This document shows positions 1-9,500 of a stretch of 64,000 bases of DNA, in pieces. Within the stretch, counting starts at the first letter, position 1. Each line of letters opens with the position of its first letter. The notes beneath the pieces were generated by a model that was not told the DNA's origin, ran no database searches, and saw nothing but the letters and a program-made list of their open reading frames with translations. The position numbers and the translations under genes were made by a program. The stretch covers positions 806,001 to 870,000 of the forward strand of contig NZ_LR594036.1 of the NCBI RefSeq assembly GCF_901542335.1, written 5' to 3'. The stretch comes from Streptococcus porcinus. Its GTDB lineage: Bacteria > Bacillota > Bacilli > Lactobacillales > Streptococcaceae.

Positions 1-54
1 ATGTGATTTAATTAGACTGTTTGAGTAAGATTAAGTATAGTAAGGAAGTGAAAA

Positions 55-699
55 ATGACTACAGCTAGTAAAAATGAAGTAACAACTTCAAAATACCAAA
101 AGATTGCTATCTCTGTTGCTCAGAGAATAGCAAGTGGGGAATATGAAGTTGGAGAAAAGTTAAAATCACGGACAACAATAGCATCAACTTTTAACGTATC
201 ACCTGAAACTGCAAGAAAAGGCCTTAATATTTTAGCTGATTTAAAAATATTAACCCTCAAGCATGGTAGCGGTGCTATTGTTTTATCTAAAGAAAAGGCT
301 ATAGAATTTATTAACCAATACGAGTCAACACACTCTATAGCTGTGATTAAAGAAAAGATTCGGGAAAATATCAAGAAACAAAATGATGAATTAAATGATT
401 TATCTCTACTCGTCAATGATTTCTTAATGCAAAGTCAAAATATTAGTAAGCAATTTCCCTTGGCCCCTTATGAAATTATTGTCAATAAAGATACAGTTCA
501 TTTTGGAAAGTCAATTGGTGTGTTAAATTTATGGCATCAAACAGGAGCAACCGTTGTTGCTATTGAACATGAAGGGAAGTTCCTCATTTCTCCCGGGCCA
601 TATGCTGTTATTGAAAAAGGAGATCATATCTACTTCGTTGGAGATGAAGCAGCTTATTCTAGAATGAAAAATTATTTTAATTTATCAATGGGACTTTAA
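55..699 (+). CDS. BusR-like GntR/RCK_C transcriptional regulator
   Basis: 214 aa. Residues about 14-85 form a GntR-type winged helix-turn-helix, a coiled linker follows (about 95-130), and residues about 137-210 look like an RCK_C (TrkA-C) ligand domain. This is the architecture of BusR, the c-di-AMP-responsive repressor of the betaine importer busAB in streptococci and lactococci. Family knowledge suggests a role in osmotic or potassium homeostasis. No busAB genes lie downstream, where tpx follows, so the target cannot be read from the context; upstream is outside the window. The start has a GGAAG ribosome site just before it. Confidence 0.75.
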   Translation: MTTASKNEVTTSKYQKIAISVAQRIASGEYEVGEKLKSRTTIASTFNVSPETARKGLNILADLKILTLKHGSGAIVLSKEKAIEFINQYESTHSIAVIKEKIRENIKKQNDELNDLSLLVNDFLMQSQNISKQFPLAPYEIIVNKDTVHFGKSIGVLNLWHQTGATVVAIEHEGKFLISPGPYAVIEKGDHIYFVGDEAAYSRMKNYFNLSMGL

Positions 700-792
700 T
701 AGTGCTTATCTGTCGTTAGTGAGATTTTTCATATTATTTACCTAATGACAAAGACACAAGGTCTTGATACATTTTTTAGGAGGTATAAGCTA

Positions 793-1284
793 ATGACAAC
801 CTTTATCGGGAAACCCGTAACCTTAGCTGGGCAACAATTTCAAGTAGGTCAAATAGCGCCAGATTTCACCTTATTATCTACGGGTTTAGAGAAAAAATCG
901 TTATCGGATTTTAAGGGTAAAAAAGTTATTAGTGTGGTTCCATCAATTGATACGGGTATTTGTTCAACTCAGACGCGTACTTTTAATAAGGAGTTAGCTA
1001 GCTTGGAAGATACCTATGTGATAACAATTTCTGTTGACTTACCATTTGCACAGGCGCGTTGGTGTGGGGCAGAAGGACTTGATCAGGCAATCATGTTATC
1101 CGACTATTATGACTATTCGTTTGGTAAGTCTTATGGCTTATTAATGGAGGAATGGCATTTGCTTGCTCGTGCGGTCCTTGTACTAGATGCTGATAATAAA
1201 ATTGTTTATACACAATATTTAGAAAACGTGAACTCTGAACCAGATTATATTTCAGCAATTACCGCTCTAAAAGCAATTCAATAA
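793..1284 (+). CDS. tpx: Thiol peroxidase Tpx
   Basis: 163 aa, a full-length atypical 2-Cys peroxiredoxin that reduces hydrogen and alkyl peroxides in the cytoplasm with thioredoxin as reductant. The peroxidatic Cys57 lies in the motif TGICSTQTR and the probable resolving Cys91 in RWCGAEGLD. The open frame extends upstream to 745, but the ATG at 793 is preceded by a strong TTAGGAGG site and gives the usual N-terminus, so I use that start. The gene is monocistronic and ends in a bidirectional terminator shared with the convergent tetR gene. Confidence 0.93.
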   Translation: MTTFIGKPVTLAGQQFQVGQIAPDFTLLSTGLEKKSLSDFKGKKVISVVPSIDTGICSTQTRTFNKELASLEDTYVITISVDLPFAQARWCGAEGLDQAIMLSDYYDYSFGKSYGLLMEEWHLLARAVLVLDADNKIVYTQYLENVNSEPDYISAITALKAIQ

Positions 1285-1331
1285 AGCTCAGAAAAAGCCA
1301 AGAAGCCCCTTTCTTGGCTTTTTCTGAGCTT
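1285..1331. terminator. Bidirectional terminator, tpx / tetR
   Basis: Long perfect hairpin: AAGCTCAGAAAAAGCCAAG pairs with CTTGGCTTTTTCTGAGCTT. It has A and T tracts within the arms and separates two convergent genes. Confidence 0.9.
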
Positions 1332-1332
1332 A

Positions 1333-1872
1333 TTATATGCCAACAGTTTTCAGAATAATATCCGTTAGTTCTTCGGCCGATTGCTGACCGCCGGTTTTAA
1401 TCCAATAAGAAATGATGCTTTCAATACTAGCTAAGTAAACCTCCAAGGCGTATTCAAAGGGAATACCGCCATATTGTTGTCTGACAATTTTTTGGTGATC
1501 TTCTAAAGTTAAGAGCACTTTATAGATAAAATCTTTGAGAATCTCTTTGACATGTAAGCTCTGTGACTGTGAAATGGCTGCAATAAAATCAAATTGTTTG
1601 GCCAATACGGTTAAGGTTTCAATTAGTAACTCTCTAGTATTAGTCGCAATTTCAGGGGCATCTAAAACCTGAAAAAGCTTATTAAAATATTCATCTTTGA
1701 AGTAGTTAATCATCTCATATTTATCTCGGAAATGTAAATAGAAAGTTCCGCGGTTAATACCTGCTCTTTTGGTTAAGTCTGATACCGAAATAGTTTCAAA
1801 ATCTTTTTCAGCTAGTAAAGCAATCAGAGCCTCTCTTAAAAAGTTTAGGGTTTCAGTTTGTCTTTTACTCAT
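1333..1872 (-). CDS. TetR/AcrR family transcriptional regulator
   Basis: 179 aa. The N-terminal TetR helix-turn-helix spans about residues 10-55 (ISVSDLTKRAGINRGTFYLHF), followed by an all-helical ligand domain. It is divergent from an ABC transporter operon; the intergenic region carries one good promoter flanked by two near-identical repeats at 1887-1907 and 1955-1975. I infer that it represses the transporter, and probably itself, through these sites. The inducer is unknown; the DhaS-like short C-terminus is common in Firmicutes. Confidence 0.88.
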   Translation of the reverse strand: MSKRQTETLNFLREALIALLAEKDFETISVSDLTKRAGINRGTFYLHFRDKYEMINYFKDEYFNKLFQVLDAPEIATNTRELLIETLTVLAKQFDFIAAISQSQSLHVKEILKDFIYKVLLTLEDHQKIVRQQYGGIPFEYALEVYLASIESIISYWIKTGGQQSAEELTDIILKTVGI

Positions 1873-1886
1873 CAGATTATCTCATC

Positions 1887-1907
1887 TTAAATCAACACTT
1901 CGTTCAG
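1887..1907. promoter_or_regulatory. Putative TetR operator, copy 1
   Basis: A 21-bp sequence beginning TTAAATCAACA and ending GTTCAG. It matches the copy at 1955-1975 in 18 of 21 positions. It lies just upstream of the tetR start and upstream of the -35 of the ABC operon promoter. Confidence 0.55.
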
Positions 1908-1915
1908 TTTTGTTC

Positions 1916-1944
1916 TTGTGCGCTAATTGTGAACATTATATAAT
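1916..1944 (+). promoter_or_regulatory. Promoter of the ABC transporter operon
   Basis: -35 TTGTGC (1916-1921), a 17-bp spacer and a consensus -10 TATAAT (1939-1944). It is flanked on both sides by the putative TetR operator repeats. Confidence 0.7.
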
Positions 1945-1954
1945 AGGAATAGAA

Positions 1955-1975
1955 TTAAATCAACAGTCTGTTCAG
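1955..1975. promoter_or_regulatory. Putative TetR operator, copy 2
   Basis: Second copy of the repeat. Its core AACAGTCTGTT is a palindrome (AACA/TGTT arms), the better-conserved copy. It sits directly after the -10, over the expected transcription start, where binding would block transcription. Confidence 0.6.
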
Positions 1976-1993
1976 ATAAAAGGAGTATATCTC

Positions 1994-2695
1994 GTGGCTT
2001 ACATTGAAATGATTGAATCGAGTAAAGTTTACCGAATGGGAGACAACATCATAAAAGCAAATGATAAGGTGAGTTTTGAGATTGAAAAAGGAGAGTTAGT
2101 TGTCTTTCTTGGAGCTTCTGGAGCAGGAAAATCTACTGTTTTGAACATCTTGGGAGGAATGGATACAAATGATTCTGGTCACGTTATCATTGATGGTCAA
2201 GATATTTCGCGGTACTCTACTAAAGAGCTAACCCGTTATCGCCGGAGAGATATTGGTTTTGTTTTTCAATTTTATAATTTAGTTCCAAATTTAACAGCAA
2301 AAGAAAATGTTGAGCTGGCCGTTGAAATTGTTGATGATGCGCTTGATCCCAGTTATGTTCTTTCTGAAGTCGGTCTAGACAAACGAATGGATCATTTTCC
2401 CAGTCAGTTATCCGGCGGTGAGCAACAACGTGTCTCTATTGCGCGTGCGATTGCAAAAAAACCGAAGTTGCTACTTTGCGATGAACCAACAGGTGCTTTA
2501 GATTATAAAACTGGTAAACAGATATTGCAATTGCTTCAAGATATGGTTCAGACAAAGGGGGCAACCGTCATTATTGTGACTCACAACTCAGCTTTAGCTG
2601 ATATAGCTGATCGTGTTATTTATATGCATGATGCCCAGGTCATTAAGACAGTACTTAACAGGAACCCTCTATCCATTGATGACATTGATTATTAG
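1994..2695 (+). CDS. ABC transporter ATP-binding protein (MacB/LolD-like)
   Basis: 233 aa from a GTG start preceded by AGGAG; the open frame extends much further upstream through tetR, but only this start has a ribosome site and a normal N-terminus. Walker A is GASGAGKST, the signature LSGGEQQR, and Walker [13 protein letters not shown]. It is the ATPase partner of the large FtsX-type permease starting 18 bp downstream. Transporters of this arrangement move lipids, peptides or drugs. Control by the divergent TetR regulator suggests induction by its substrate. Confidence 0.88.
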   Translation: MAYIEMIESSKVYRMGDNIIKANDKVSFEIEKGELVVFLGASGAGKSTVLNILGGMDTNDSGHVIIDGQDISRYSTKELTRYRRRDIGFVFQFYNLVPNLTAKENVELAVEIVDDALDPSYVLSEVGLDKRMDHFPSQLSGGEQQRVSIARAIAKKPKLLLCDEPTGALDYKTGKQILQLLQDMVQTKGATVIIVTHNSALADIADRVIYMHDAQVIKTVLNRNPLSIDDIDY

Positions 2696-2712
2696 GGAGA
2701 GGAAGCTTGTAA

Positions 2713-5349
2713 ATGAATAAAACTTTATGGAAAGAGCTTTGTCGCTCCATTTGGTCAACCAAAGCTCGTTTTATTTCACTATTTTTATTAATGGCTTTAG
2801 GCTCTTTTGCCTTGATTGGTCTCAAAGTAACCAGTCCGGACCTATCTAGGACAGCTAACCATTTTATTGATAAAAACAAGATGATGGACCTGAGTTTAGT
2901 CACCTCCTATGGATTTTCTGCTGAGGATATACAAGATTTAAAGAGTATTCCGGACGCGGATTATGAATTGGGGCACCTTTTAGATGCAGAAATAATAGAG
3001 ACGCCAAAATCTATTCGACTTTTTTCAATACCTAAAAAGATTTCTAAGATATCCATTATCAAAGGAAGATTACCGCAAAAAGAGTCTGAAATTGCGATTT
3101 CAAGTTGGCAGAGCAAAAATTATCGCCTTGGACAGACAATAGAAGTGAAGCCTGCTAAAAAGAAACTAATAAAGGTTAACAAATTAAAGATTGTTGGTTT
3201 TGTTAATTCATCAGATATATGGTCTAAGCAAAATTTAGGAAGTTCACAGGCTGGGGACGGTAATTTAGCTCTATATGGCTTTCTAAGCTCTTCTAATTTC
3301 GAAATGGAGAATAACATTGCTAGGATAACTTTTAAAAGTCTAAAAGGCTCTGATGCCTTCTCCAAAGATTATAAATTAAAACTACAAGAAAAAGAAAAAA
3401 CGGTCGATCGTCTCTTTACTGATAATGCAGAGAAAAGACTTTTATCCCTGAAAGAAGAGTCTTTAAAGAAAATAAGCGTTTCTGAAGAACAAGTGGACAA
3501 GGCTAAAAAAGAAATAGCTATTAAAGAAAAATCCTTGCAATTACTACCACAAGTAGATCAAGTTGAGGTCGCCATGAATGAGCTACACACAGCTCAGGCT
3601 AAGCTGGAAGAAGAAGATAAACAGATTATAGAAGCCAAAAAACGCATTAATCAATTAGTTAAGCCTAGCTATACTGTCTATAATAGGGAAACAATACCAG
3701 GCGGTGATGGCTATAACATTTATGATACTTCAATGACTAGTATTTCACAGGTAGGTAATATTTTTCCCGTTGTTCTCTACCTAGTAGCTGCCTTAGTGAC
3801 CTTTACTACGATGACACGCTTTGTGGACGAGGAAAGAACTAACTCGGGACTTTATTTAGCCCTGGGCTATAAGAAGAAAGCTATTCTGGTTAAGTTCCTT
3901 AGCTATGGTTTTTTAGCAAGTTTTTTTGGAACTAGTCTAGGGATCTTAGGTGGAACTTATTTCTTGTCAAGTATGATTGCAGAGATTATTACCAAACCAT
4001 TGGTGATTGGACGAGTCCAAATGGATTTCTATATGACGTATACCTTTTTAGCCTATTTCTTAGCGTCCTTATCTGCTTTACTGCCAGTTTATATTATTGT
4101 TCGTCGTGAACTTTTCCAAAAACCTGCTCAGCTTTTGTTACCAAAGCCCCCAAGTAAGGGAGCTCAAATCTTTCTAGAGAAAGTACCTTTTATTTGGCAA
4201 CGACTGTCTTTTACCTACAAGGTAATGGTTAGAAATATTTTTCGCTATAAACTTAGGATGTCGATGACTATCTTCGGCGTTGCTGGTTCTGTAGCTCTCT
4301 TATTTTCAGGTCTAGGGATTCAGTCCTCCTTATCAAAAGTGATTGATCATCAGTTTGGAGTGCTGACGCCCTATCATATTATGGTGATTGGCAAAGCTAA
4401 TCAAGAAGGAGTAGATGATAAACTAAGCCAGTCTCTATTGATGGATAAGGAAATCAGAGAAAAAGAAAGGATTGCTGTGTCTAGCACCAAACTTGTTATA
4501 AAAGGTCAAAGTAGCAAAAGGGCAGTTAGTTTAATAGCTACCTCTGATTCAAACTTGTTACCTCTTATTAATTTGCGTGATAGTAAAACGCAGAAAACTT
4601 TGGAACTTTCTAAAGAGGGAGTTATCTTGTCAAAAAAATTGGCTTCTTTTTATCAGGTTATTCCTGGACATAGTCTAACTTTGAAAACTGACACAAATCA
4701 GACTTATAAAGTTAAAGTAGTCGCAATAGCCGATATGAACGTAGGTCACTATATCTTTATGTCACAAACTTATCAGAAAAAAAAGTTTGGTCAGACAGAG
4801 TTTCACCCTGGCTATCTGCTTAGATTGAATAAAGGCGACGCCTCGTTTGTAAAAGCATACGCTAAAAAATTATTAAATAGATCAACTGTTCAAGCTGTAG
4901 CACAAAATACCCTTGTCATAGAAACGGTGAAGTCTGTCGTTACTTCCCTAAGAGATGTTATGACATTATTGGTTGTCCTATCACTCATGTTGGCATTGAT
5001 TATTTTATACAATTTAACGGCCATTAACATTGCTGAGCGGTTAAGAGAACTATCCACGGTAAAAGTCTTAGGTTTTTATGATTATGAAGTGACCTTATAC
5101 ATTTACAGAGAAACGGTAATCTTGAGTATCATTGGTATCATCTTGGGTCTAGTTGCTGGTAAGTATTTGCACCAACTATTAATGAGTCTTATGGGATCAT
5201 CTACTATGAGCTTTGGCTATCAGGTCGATAGTTACGTTTATTTTGTTCCTGTTATAGCAATTTCTCTTATTGTTATGTTGCTCGGAATTATGGTATCTTA
5301 TCAGTTACAGAGGTTAGCAATGTTAGATGCTTTGAAATCAGTAGATTAA
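2713..5349 (+). CDS. FtsX-family ABC transporter permease
   Basis: 878 aa. One transmembrane helix at about residues 15-37, a large extracellular region with a Lys/Glu-rich coiled coil (about 215-310), three helices (about 345-460), a second extracellular domain, and three C-terminal helices. These duplicated FtsX/MacB-like halves are typical of self-contained permeases in Firmicute export or peptide-sensing systems. It is cotranscribed with the ATPase at 1994-2695. The substrate is not identifiable. Confidence 0.85.
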   Translation: MNKTLWKELCRSIWSTKARFISLFLLMALGSFALIGLKVTSPDLSRTANHFIDKNKMMDLSLVTSYGFSAEDIQDLKSIPDADYELGHLLDAEIIETPKSIRLFSIPKKISKISIIKGRLPQKESEIAISSWQSKNYRLGQTIEVKPAKKKLIKVNKLKIVGFVNSSDIWSKQNLGSSQAGDGNLALYGFLSSSNFEMENNIARITFKSLKGSDAFSKDYKLKLQEKEKTVDRLFTDNAEKRLLSLKEESLKKISVSEEQVDKAKKEIAIKEKSLQLLPQVDQVEVAMNELHTAQAKLEEEDKQIIEAKKRINQLVKPSYTVYNRETIPGGDGYNIYDTSMTSISQVGNIFPVVLYLVAALVTFTTMTRFVDEERTNSGLYLALGYKKKAILVKFLSYGFLASFFGTSLGILGGTYFLSSMIAEIITKPLVIGRVQMDFYMTYTFLAYFLASLSALLPVYIIVRRELFQKPAQLLLPKPPSKGAQIFLEKVPFIWQRLSFTYKVMVRNIFRYKLRMSMTIFGVAGSVALLFSGLGIQSSLSKVIDHQFGVLTPYHIMVIGKANQEGVDDKLSQSLLMDKEIREKERIAVSSTKLVIKGQSSKRAVSLIATSDSNLLPLINLRDSKTQKTLELSKEGVILSKKLASFYQVIPGHSLTLKTDTNQTYKVKVVAIADMNVGHYIFMSQTYQKKKFGQTEFHPGYLLRLNKGDASFVKAYAKKLLNRSTVQAVAQNTLVIETVKSVVTSLRDVMTLLVVLSLMLALIILYNLTAINIAERLRELSTVKVLGFYDYEVTLYIYRETVILSIIGIILGLVAGKYLHQLLMSLMGSSTMSFGYQVDSYVYFVPVIAISLIVMLLGIMVSYQLQRLAMLDALKSVD

Positions 5350-5356
5350 TAATAGA

Positions 5357-5390
5357 GGCTAGATTTGAATTTTCGAATCTAGCTTTTTTT
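5357..5390 (+). terminator. Terminator after the ABC permease
   Basis: Hairpin GCTAGATTTGAA / TTCGAATCTAGC followed by eight T residues. Confidence 0.88.
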
Positions 5391-5415
5391 AACTTGAATA
5401 AATACAAAAATAATG

Positions 5416-5441
5416 GTAGTATTTAAATACTACGATATAAT
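5416..5441 (+). promoter_or_regulatory. Perfect 18-bp palindrome abutting a -10 box
   Basis: GTAGTATTTAAATACTAC (5416-5433) is a perfect palindrome. It ends two bases before TATAAT (5436-5441), so it fills the -10/-35 spacer of the promoter of the HsdS-like gene. A repressor site is the natural reading; the regulator is unknown. Confidence 0.6.
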
Positions 5442-5457
5442 AGAAGGATACTAGAAA

Positions 5458-6060
5458 ATGGATGAACGTCTAGAAAGCTATCTTAATAATAGTGATATCA
5501 AAAAGATTATCATAGGCGATGTGGTCGAGTGTTTTAAGGGGAAGGCAGTGAGTAGTAAAGTTGAAGATGGAGAATTTGCCTTAATTAACCTTTCTGACAT
5601 GAGTTTAGCAGGGATTAATTACCAAAACCTTCGCACTTTTCATTTGGAACGCAGACAACTTTTACGTTATTTTTTAGAAGATGGAGATGTTCTCATTGCC
5701 TCTAAAGGAACAGTGAAAAAAGTCTGTGTCTTTCAAAAACAAAAGCGAGAGATTGTTGCATCGTCAAACATTACAGTCTTACGGCCACTGGATAAACTGA
5801 GAGGATATTATATCAAATTTTTCTTAGATTCTGATATTGGTCAGGAATTTCTGAATCGTGCGGATCATGGTAAGGATGTTATTAACTTATCTACTAAAGA
5901 ACTGTTAGAGATACCTGTTCCCGCTATGCCTTTGGTTAAACAAGATTATTTGATTAATCAATATTTACGGGGGTTAAGCGAGTATCAACGGAAAATTCAA
6001 CGTGCTGAGCAGGAGTGGTACCATTTACAAAATGACATTGAAAAAAGTATATATAAATAA
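5458..6060 (+). CDS. Orphan HsdS-like half subunit (type I restriction specificity domain)
   Basis: 200 aa. It resembles one target-recognition domain plus the following helical spacer of a type I restriction S subunit: an N-terminal IGDVVECFKGK segment, a central region with SKGTVKKVCVFQ and VASSNITVLRP, and a C-terminal helical stretch of about 45 residues. S subunits are normally twice this length, and no hsdM or hsdR is nearby. It is followed 10 bp later by a membrane-protein gene. It could have been repurposed as a small DNA-binding protein or act with a distant HsdM. Confidence 0.6.
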   Translation: MDERLESYLNNSDIKKIIIGDVVECFKGKAVSSKVEDGEFALINLSDMSLAGINYQNLRTFHLERRQLLRYFLEDGDVLIASKGTVKKVCVFQKQKREIVASSNITVLRPLDKLRGYYIKFFLDSDIGQEFLNRADHGKDVINLSTKELLEIPVPAMPLVKQDYLINQYLRGLSEYQRKIQRAEQEWYHLQNDIEKSIYK

Positions 6061-6070
6061 AGGATAACTA

Positions 6071-7030
6071 ATGCCCCTATTAGAACGAACTATTAAAATG
6101 GTGGTGACAACCATCTTAGCTATTCTCATTGCTCAAAGTTTACACTTGACCTATGCCATTTCTGCTGGCATTATTGCCTTATTGAGTTTACATGATACAA
6201 GGAAAACAAGTTTAAAGGTGGCACGAGAACGGTTATTTGCCTTCTTTTTGGCATTTTGTATCGCTTTTTTGTCTTTTATAGTATTTGGCTTTTCAATGTT
6301 AGCTTTTACAGTTTACTTGAGTTTTAGTATTCCAATACTTTACTTTTTGAAATTAGAATCGGGTTTAGTTCCGATAACTGTTCTAGTTACTCATCTTTTC
6401 GTTTTTAAAAGTCTTAACTTCCACATTCTGAGTAATGAATTTTTGCTATTTATTGTCGGCACAAGTACGGCCTTGTTAGGGAATGCCTACATGAAGACTC
6501 CAAAAAAAGAGATACAGCAGTACCATGAAATAATTGAAAAAGAACTCAAAGACCTGCTTTTTCAACTCGAATCTTCCTTGTTAACGCATTTTGATAACCG
6601 ACTCTATCACTCTTTAGAACAATTAGAAAATTTATTGGAGCAAGCCTTAGTCTTGGTTTATAGGGATAGCCACAATCAAGTCTTTCAGCAGACTAATTAC
6701 CATGTTCATTATTTTGAGATGAGGCGTCATCAGCTGAGAATAGTAGACAAGATGGTTAAGAGTTGCAAAAAAATAACAGAACGCAACCGTCAAAGTATTT
6801 TGTTAGCTCATTTCATTCATGAAACAGCTGAACAACTCAGTGAAACCAACTCTGCTTTAACTTTGCGGGAAGATATTTCCCTTTTATTAGAGACATATAG
6901 GCAAGGGGAACTCCCAAAAACTCGTCTTGAATTTGAAAATCGGTCACAAATTTTTCAAATCTTGCAAGATTTAGAACAGTTTATTCTTGAAAAAATAGAA
7001 TTTTATAAAGAATACAAAGAATATTATTAA
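6071..7030 (+). CDS. Aromatic acid exporter family membrane protein (ArAE/DUF939)
   Basis: 319 aa. Four to five hydrophobic helices lie in residues 5-150, followed by a soluble helical C-terminal domain. This is the layout of ArAE_1/DUF939 proteins, often annotated as aromatic acid or FUSC-like exporters. The start ATG follows AAAGGATAAC. It is probably cotranscribed with the HsdS-like gene 10 bp upstream. The substrate is unknown; the annotation rests on topology and sequence character. Confidence 0.7.
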   Translation: MPLLERTIKMVVTTILAILIAQSLHLTYAISAGIIALLSLHDTRKTSLKVARERLFAFFLAFCIAFLSFIVFGFSMLAFTVYLSFSIPILYFLKLESGLVPITVLVTHLFVFKSLNFHILSNEFLLFIVGTSTALLGNAYMKTPKKEIQQYHEIIEKELKDLLFQLESSLLTHFDNRLYHSLEQLENLLEQALVLVYRDSHNQVFQQTNYHVHYFEMRRHQLRIVDKMVKSCKKITERNRQSILLAHFIHETAEQLSETNSALTLREDISLLLETYRQGELPKTRLEFENRSQIFQILQDLEQFILEKIEFYKEYKEYY

Positions 7031-7052
7031 TCTATTTTTTAATAGCATCTTA

Positions 7053-7077
7053 GAAGACCTAGGCTAGGTCTTTTTTT
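7053..7077 (+). terminator. Terminator
   Basis: AGACCTAGGCTAGGTCT stem followed by a run of T residues. The next promoter (-10 TATAAT at about 7080) starts immediately after. Confidence 0.8.
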
Positions 7078-7118
7078 GGTATAATAGGAACAATATAAGT
7101 TTAGGATGGAAAATGATT

Positions 7119-8456
7119 ATGAATGAAATAAAATGTCCTCATTGCCAGACAGTGTTCACTATTAATGAGTCAGAATATAGTCAACTACTGGCACAAGTTC
7201 GTGGTGAAGAATTTGAAAAAGAGATCAAAGAACGACTCTACAAGGAGTTAGCATTACATGATCAAAAAGCCCAAAACACTTTACAAGAAGAATTAGGTCA
7301 AAAAGACTTGCTTATCCATCAACTTGAAAATCAATTGGAGCAACAACTAAAAGAAGAAAAATATAAACAAGAAAACGAATTAGCTAAAAAAGATCAGGAA
7401 ATCTTGTCTCTTCAAGGCCAACTGGACAAGATTGCTTCACAAAATGCATTGGAACTTGCTAACACTTTGTCAGATAAGGATAAAGAACTGAACAATCTCA
7501 AAAATAAATTAGAAAAACTAGAGTTGGAGAATCAGACTAAGCTACAATCTGCCCTTAATAGTGTAGAAAAAGAGCGGGATCGTTTGAAAAATGAATTATT
7601 ACTGCAAGAAAAAGAAAGTGCCTTATCCCTATCTTCTTTAAAGAGTGATTTCCAATCTCAATTAAAGGCTGCTAATGAACAAGTTGAATTTTATAAAAAC
7701 TTTAAGGCGCAGCAATCAACAAAAGCAATTGGTGAAAGTTTAGAACTTTATGCTGAAACAGAATTCAATAAAGTTCGCAGCTATGCCTTCCCTAATGCGC
7801 ACTTTGCTAAAGATAATGAACTTTCTAGTCGTGGCTCAAAAGGAGACTATATTTATCGTGAGCTGGACGCCAATGGGGTGGAAATCTTATCAATCATGTT
7901 CGAAATGAAGAATGAGGCTGATACGACTAAAACCAAACATAAAAACAGTGATTTTTTTAAAGAGCTTGACCGTGATCGTCGTGAGAAAAACTGTGAGTAT
8001 GCTGTTTTAGTGACAATGCTTGAGGCAGACAATGATTACTACAATACTGGAATTGTTGATGTTAGTCATGAGTATGAAAAAATGTACGTGGTACGTCCAC
8101 AATTTTTTGTGCAAATAATTGGCCTTTTGAGAAATGCTTCGATGAATGTACTGCGATATAAGCAAGAGCTCGCTTTGGTTAAAGAGCAGAATATTGATAT
8201 TACACATTTCGAAGAAGATTTGAATATTTTTAAAACAGCTTTTGCTAAGAATTACAATTCAGCAAGTACTAATTTCAAAAAGGCTATTGACGAAATTGAT
8301 AAATCGATTAAAAGGATGGAAGAGGTTAAGCGTTTCTTGACGACTAGTGAAAATCAGCTTCGTCTGGCTAATAATAAACTTGATGATGTTTCTATCAAGA
8401 AGCTTACTCGACATAATCCTACTATGGCTGACAAATTTAAGCAACTAAATAAATAG
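7119..8456 (+). CDS. DUF2130 domain-containing protein
   Basis: 445 aa. The N-terminus carries a CPHC zinc-ribbon-like motif (MNEIKCPHCQ), followed by a long coiled coil (about residues 30-200) and a conserved C-terminal domain with FEMKNEADTTKTKHKNSDF and VLVTMLE, matching the DUF2130 family. That domain resembles PD-(D/E)XK nuclease folds, but no activity is established. An ATG at 7113 is in frame; I prefer 7119 because it gives better spacing from AGGATGG. The gene stands alone between a terminator and truB. Confidence 0.8.
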   Translation: MNEIKCPHCQTVFTINESEYSQLLAQVRGEEFEKEIKERLYKELALHDQKAQNTLQEELGQKDLLIHQLENQLEQQLKEEKYKQENELAKKDQEILSLQGQLDKIASQNALELANTLSDKDKELNNLKNKLEKLELENQTKLQSALNSVEKERDRLKNELLLQEKESALSLSSLKSDFQSQLKAANEQVEFYKNFKAQQSTKAIGESLELYAETEFNKVRSYAFPNAHFAKDNELSSRGSKGDYIYRELDANGVEILSIMFEMKNEADTTKTKHKNSDFFKELDRDRREKNCEYAVLVTMLEADNDYYNTGIVDVSHEYEKMYVVRPQFFVQIIGLLRNASMNVLRYKQELALVKEQNIDITHFEEDLNIFKTAFAKNYNSASTNFKKAIDEIDKSIKRMEEVKRFLTTSENQLRLANNKLDDVSIKKLTRHNPTMADKFKQLNK

Positions 8457-8496
8457 TAGGTGAAGATTTTGGAGAGCCGCTCCATTAAAGAATCTA

Positions 8497-8520
8497 AAAC
8501 TCCGAGTTTGGAGTTTTTTC
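8497..8520 (+). terminator. Terminator after the DUF2130 gene
   Basis: AAAACTCC GAGTTT GGAGTTTTTT hairpin with U tract. Confidence 0.85.
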
Positions 8521-8589
8521 TCTTGGCAATTAAGTTTTAAAACGGTTATAATGATGTGAGTATAGGTCGTATATTAGAAAGATTGAGAA

Positions 8590-9468
8590 ATGAACGGAAT
8601 CATAAATGTCAAAAAAGAAGCGGGAATGACGTCACATGATGTTGTTTTTAGATTGAGGCGCATTCTTAGAGAAAAGAAAATTGGTCACGGTGGAACTCTA
8701 GATCCCGACGTTGTAGGTGTTTTACCAATTGCAGTCGGCAAAGCGACAAGGGTTTTAGAATTTATGACTGAGGCTGGTAAAGTTTATGAAGGACGAGTAA
8801 CCTTAGGTTTTTCAACGGATACCGAAGATGCCTCAGGATCTATAGTTGAACAGACGCCAGTGACTAGACCACTAGAGGAGGATGTTGTTGATGGGGTAAT
8901 GGCTTCTTTTCAGGGGGAAATCACTCAAATTCCACCGATGTATTCAGCTGTTAAAGTCAAGGGACGTAAATTATATGAGTATGCCCGTGCAGGTGAGGAA
9001 GTTGAACGGCCACAACGACAGGTTACCATCAGCGAATTCAAAAGAACTAGTCCATTAATTTATGAAAACAATCTATGTCACTTTGATTTTAAAGTCTCGT
9101 GTAGTAAAGGCACTTATGTCAGAACTTTAGCTGTCGATTTGGGGCAAAAACTGGGTTATGCGAGCCATATGTCTTACTTAGAGCGGACGGCTTCTGCGGG
9201 CTTAAAACTTGATAATGCCTTCACTCTATTAGATATTGAAAAAATGGTTGTTGAGACTGATTACTCTTTTTTGTTACCTATCGAATATGGAGTTACAGAA
9301 TTAGCCAAACTAATGATTAGTGAACAAGAATCAAAAGAATTGTCTTTTGGACGACGGATTCAGTTGCCAAGTTCGGAAGATATTTTAGCTGTATTTCATC
9401 AAGAGCAGTTGATAGCCATCGTTGAAAAATGTAATGAGGGTTATAAACCGAGAAAAGTCTTTCTCTAA
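8590..9468 (+). CDS. truB: tRNA pseudouridine(55) synthase TruB
   Basis: 292 aa. Isomerises U55 in the T-arm of tRNAs. The catalytic Asp38 lies in [10 protein letters not shown]; the motifs [16 protein letters not shown] and [11 protein letters not shown] are those of the TruB family. It heads a run truB-ribF, 32 bp apart, which is the common streptococcal order. The start ATG follows a GAAAGATTGAGAA region; the N-terminus is the normal one for the family. Confidence 0.96.
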   Translation: MNGIINVKKEAGMTSHDVVFRLRRILREKKIGHGGTLDPDVVGVLPIAVGKATRVLEFMTEAGKVYEGRVTLGFSTDTEDASGSIVEQTPVTRPLEEDVVDGVMASFQGEITQIPPMYSAVKVKGRKLYEYARAGEEVERPQRQVTISEFKRTSPLIYENNLCHFDFKVSCSKGTYVRTLAVDLGQKLGYASHMSYLERTASAGLKLDNAFTLLDIEKMVVETDYSFLLPIEYGVTELAKLMISEQESKELSFGRRIQLPSSEDILAVFHQEQLIAIVEKCNEGYKPRKVFL

Positions 9469-9500
9469 ACTATAAAAAGAGAAGAAGTAGTGAGAAAAAA

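Noticed and set aside
1769..1993. N-terminal extension of the ABC ATPase through tetR
   Set aside because: It runs through the promoter and antisense to tetR; the GTG at 1994 has the ribosome site.
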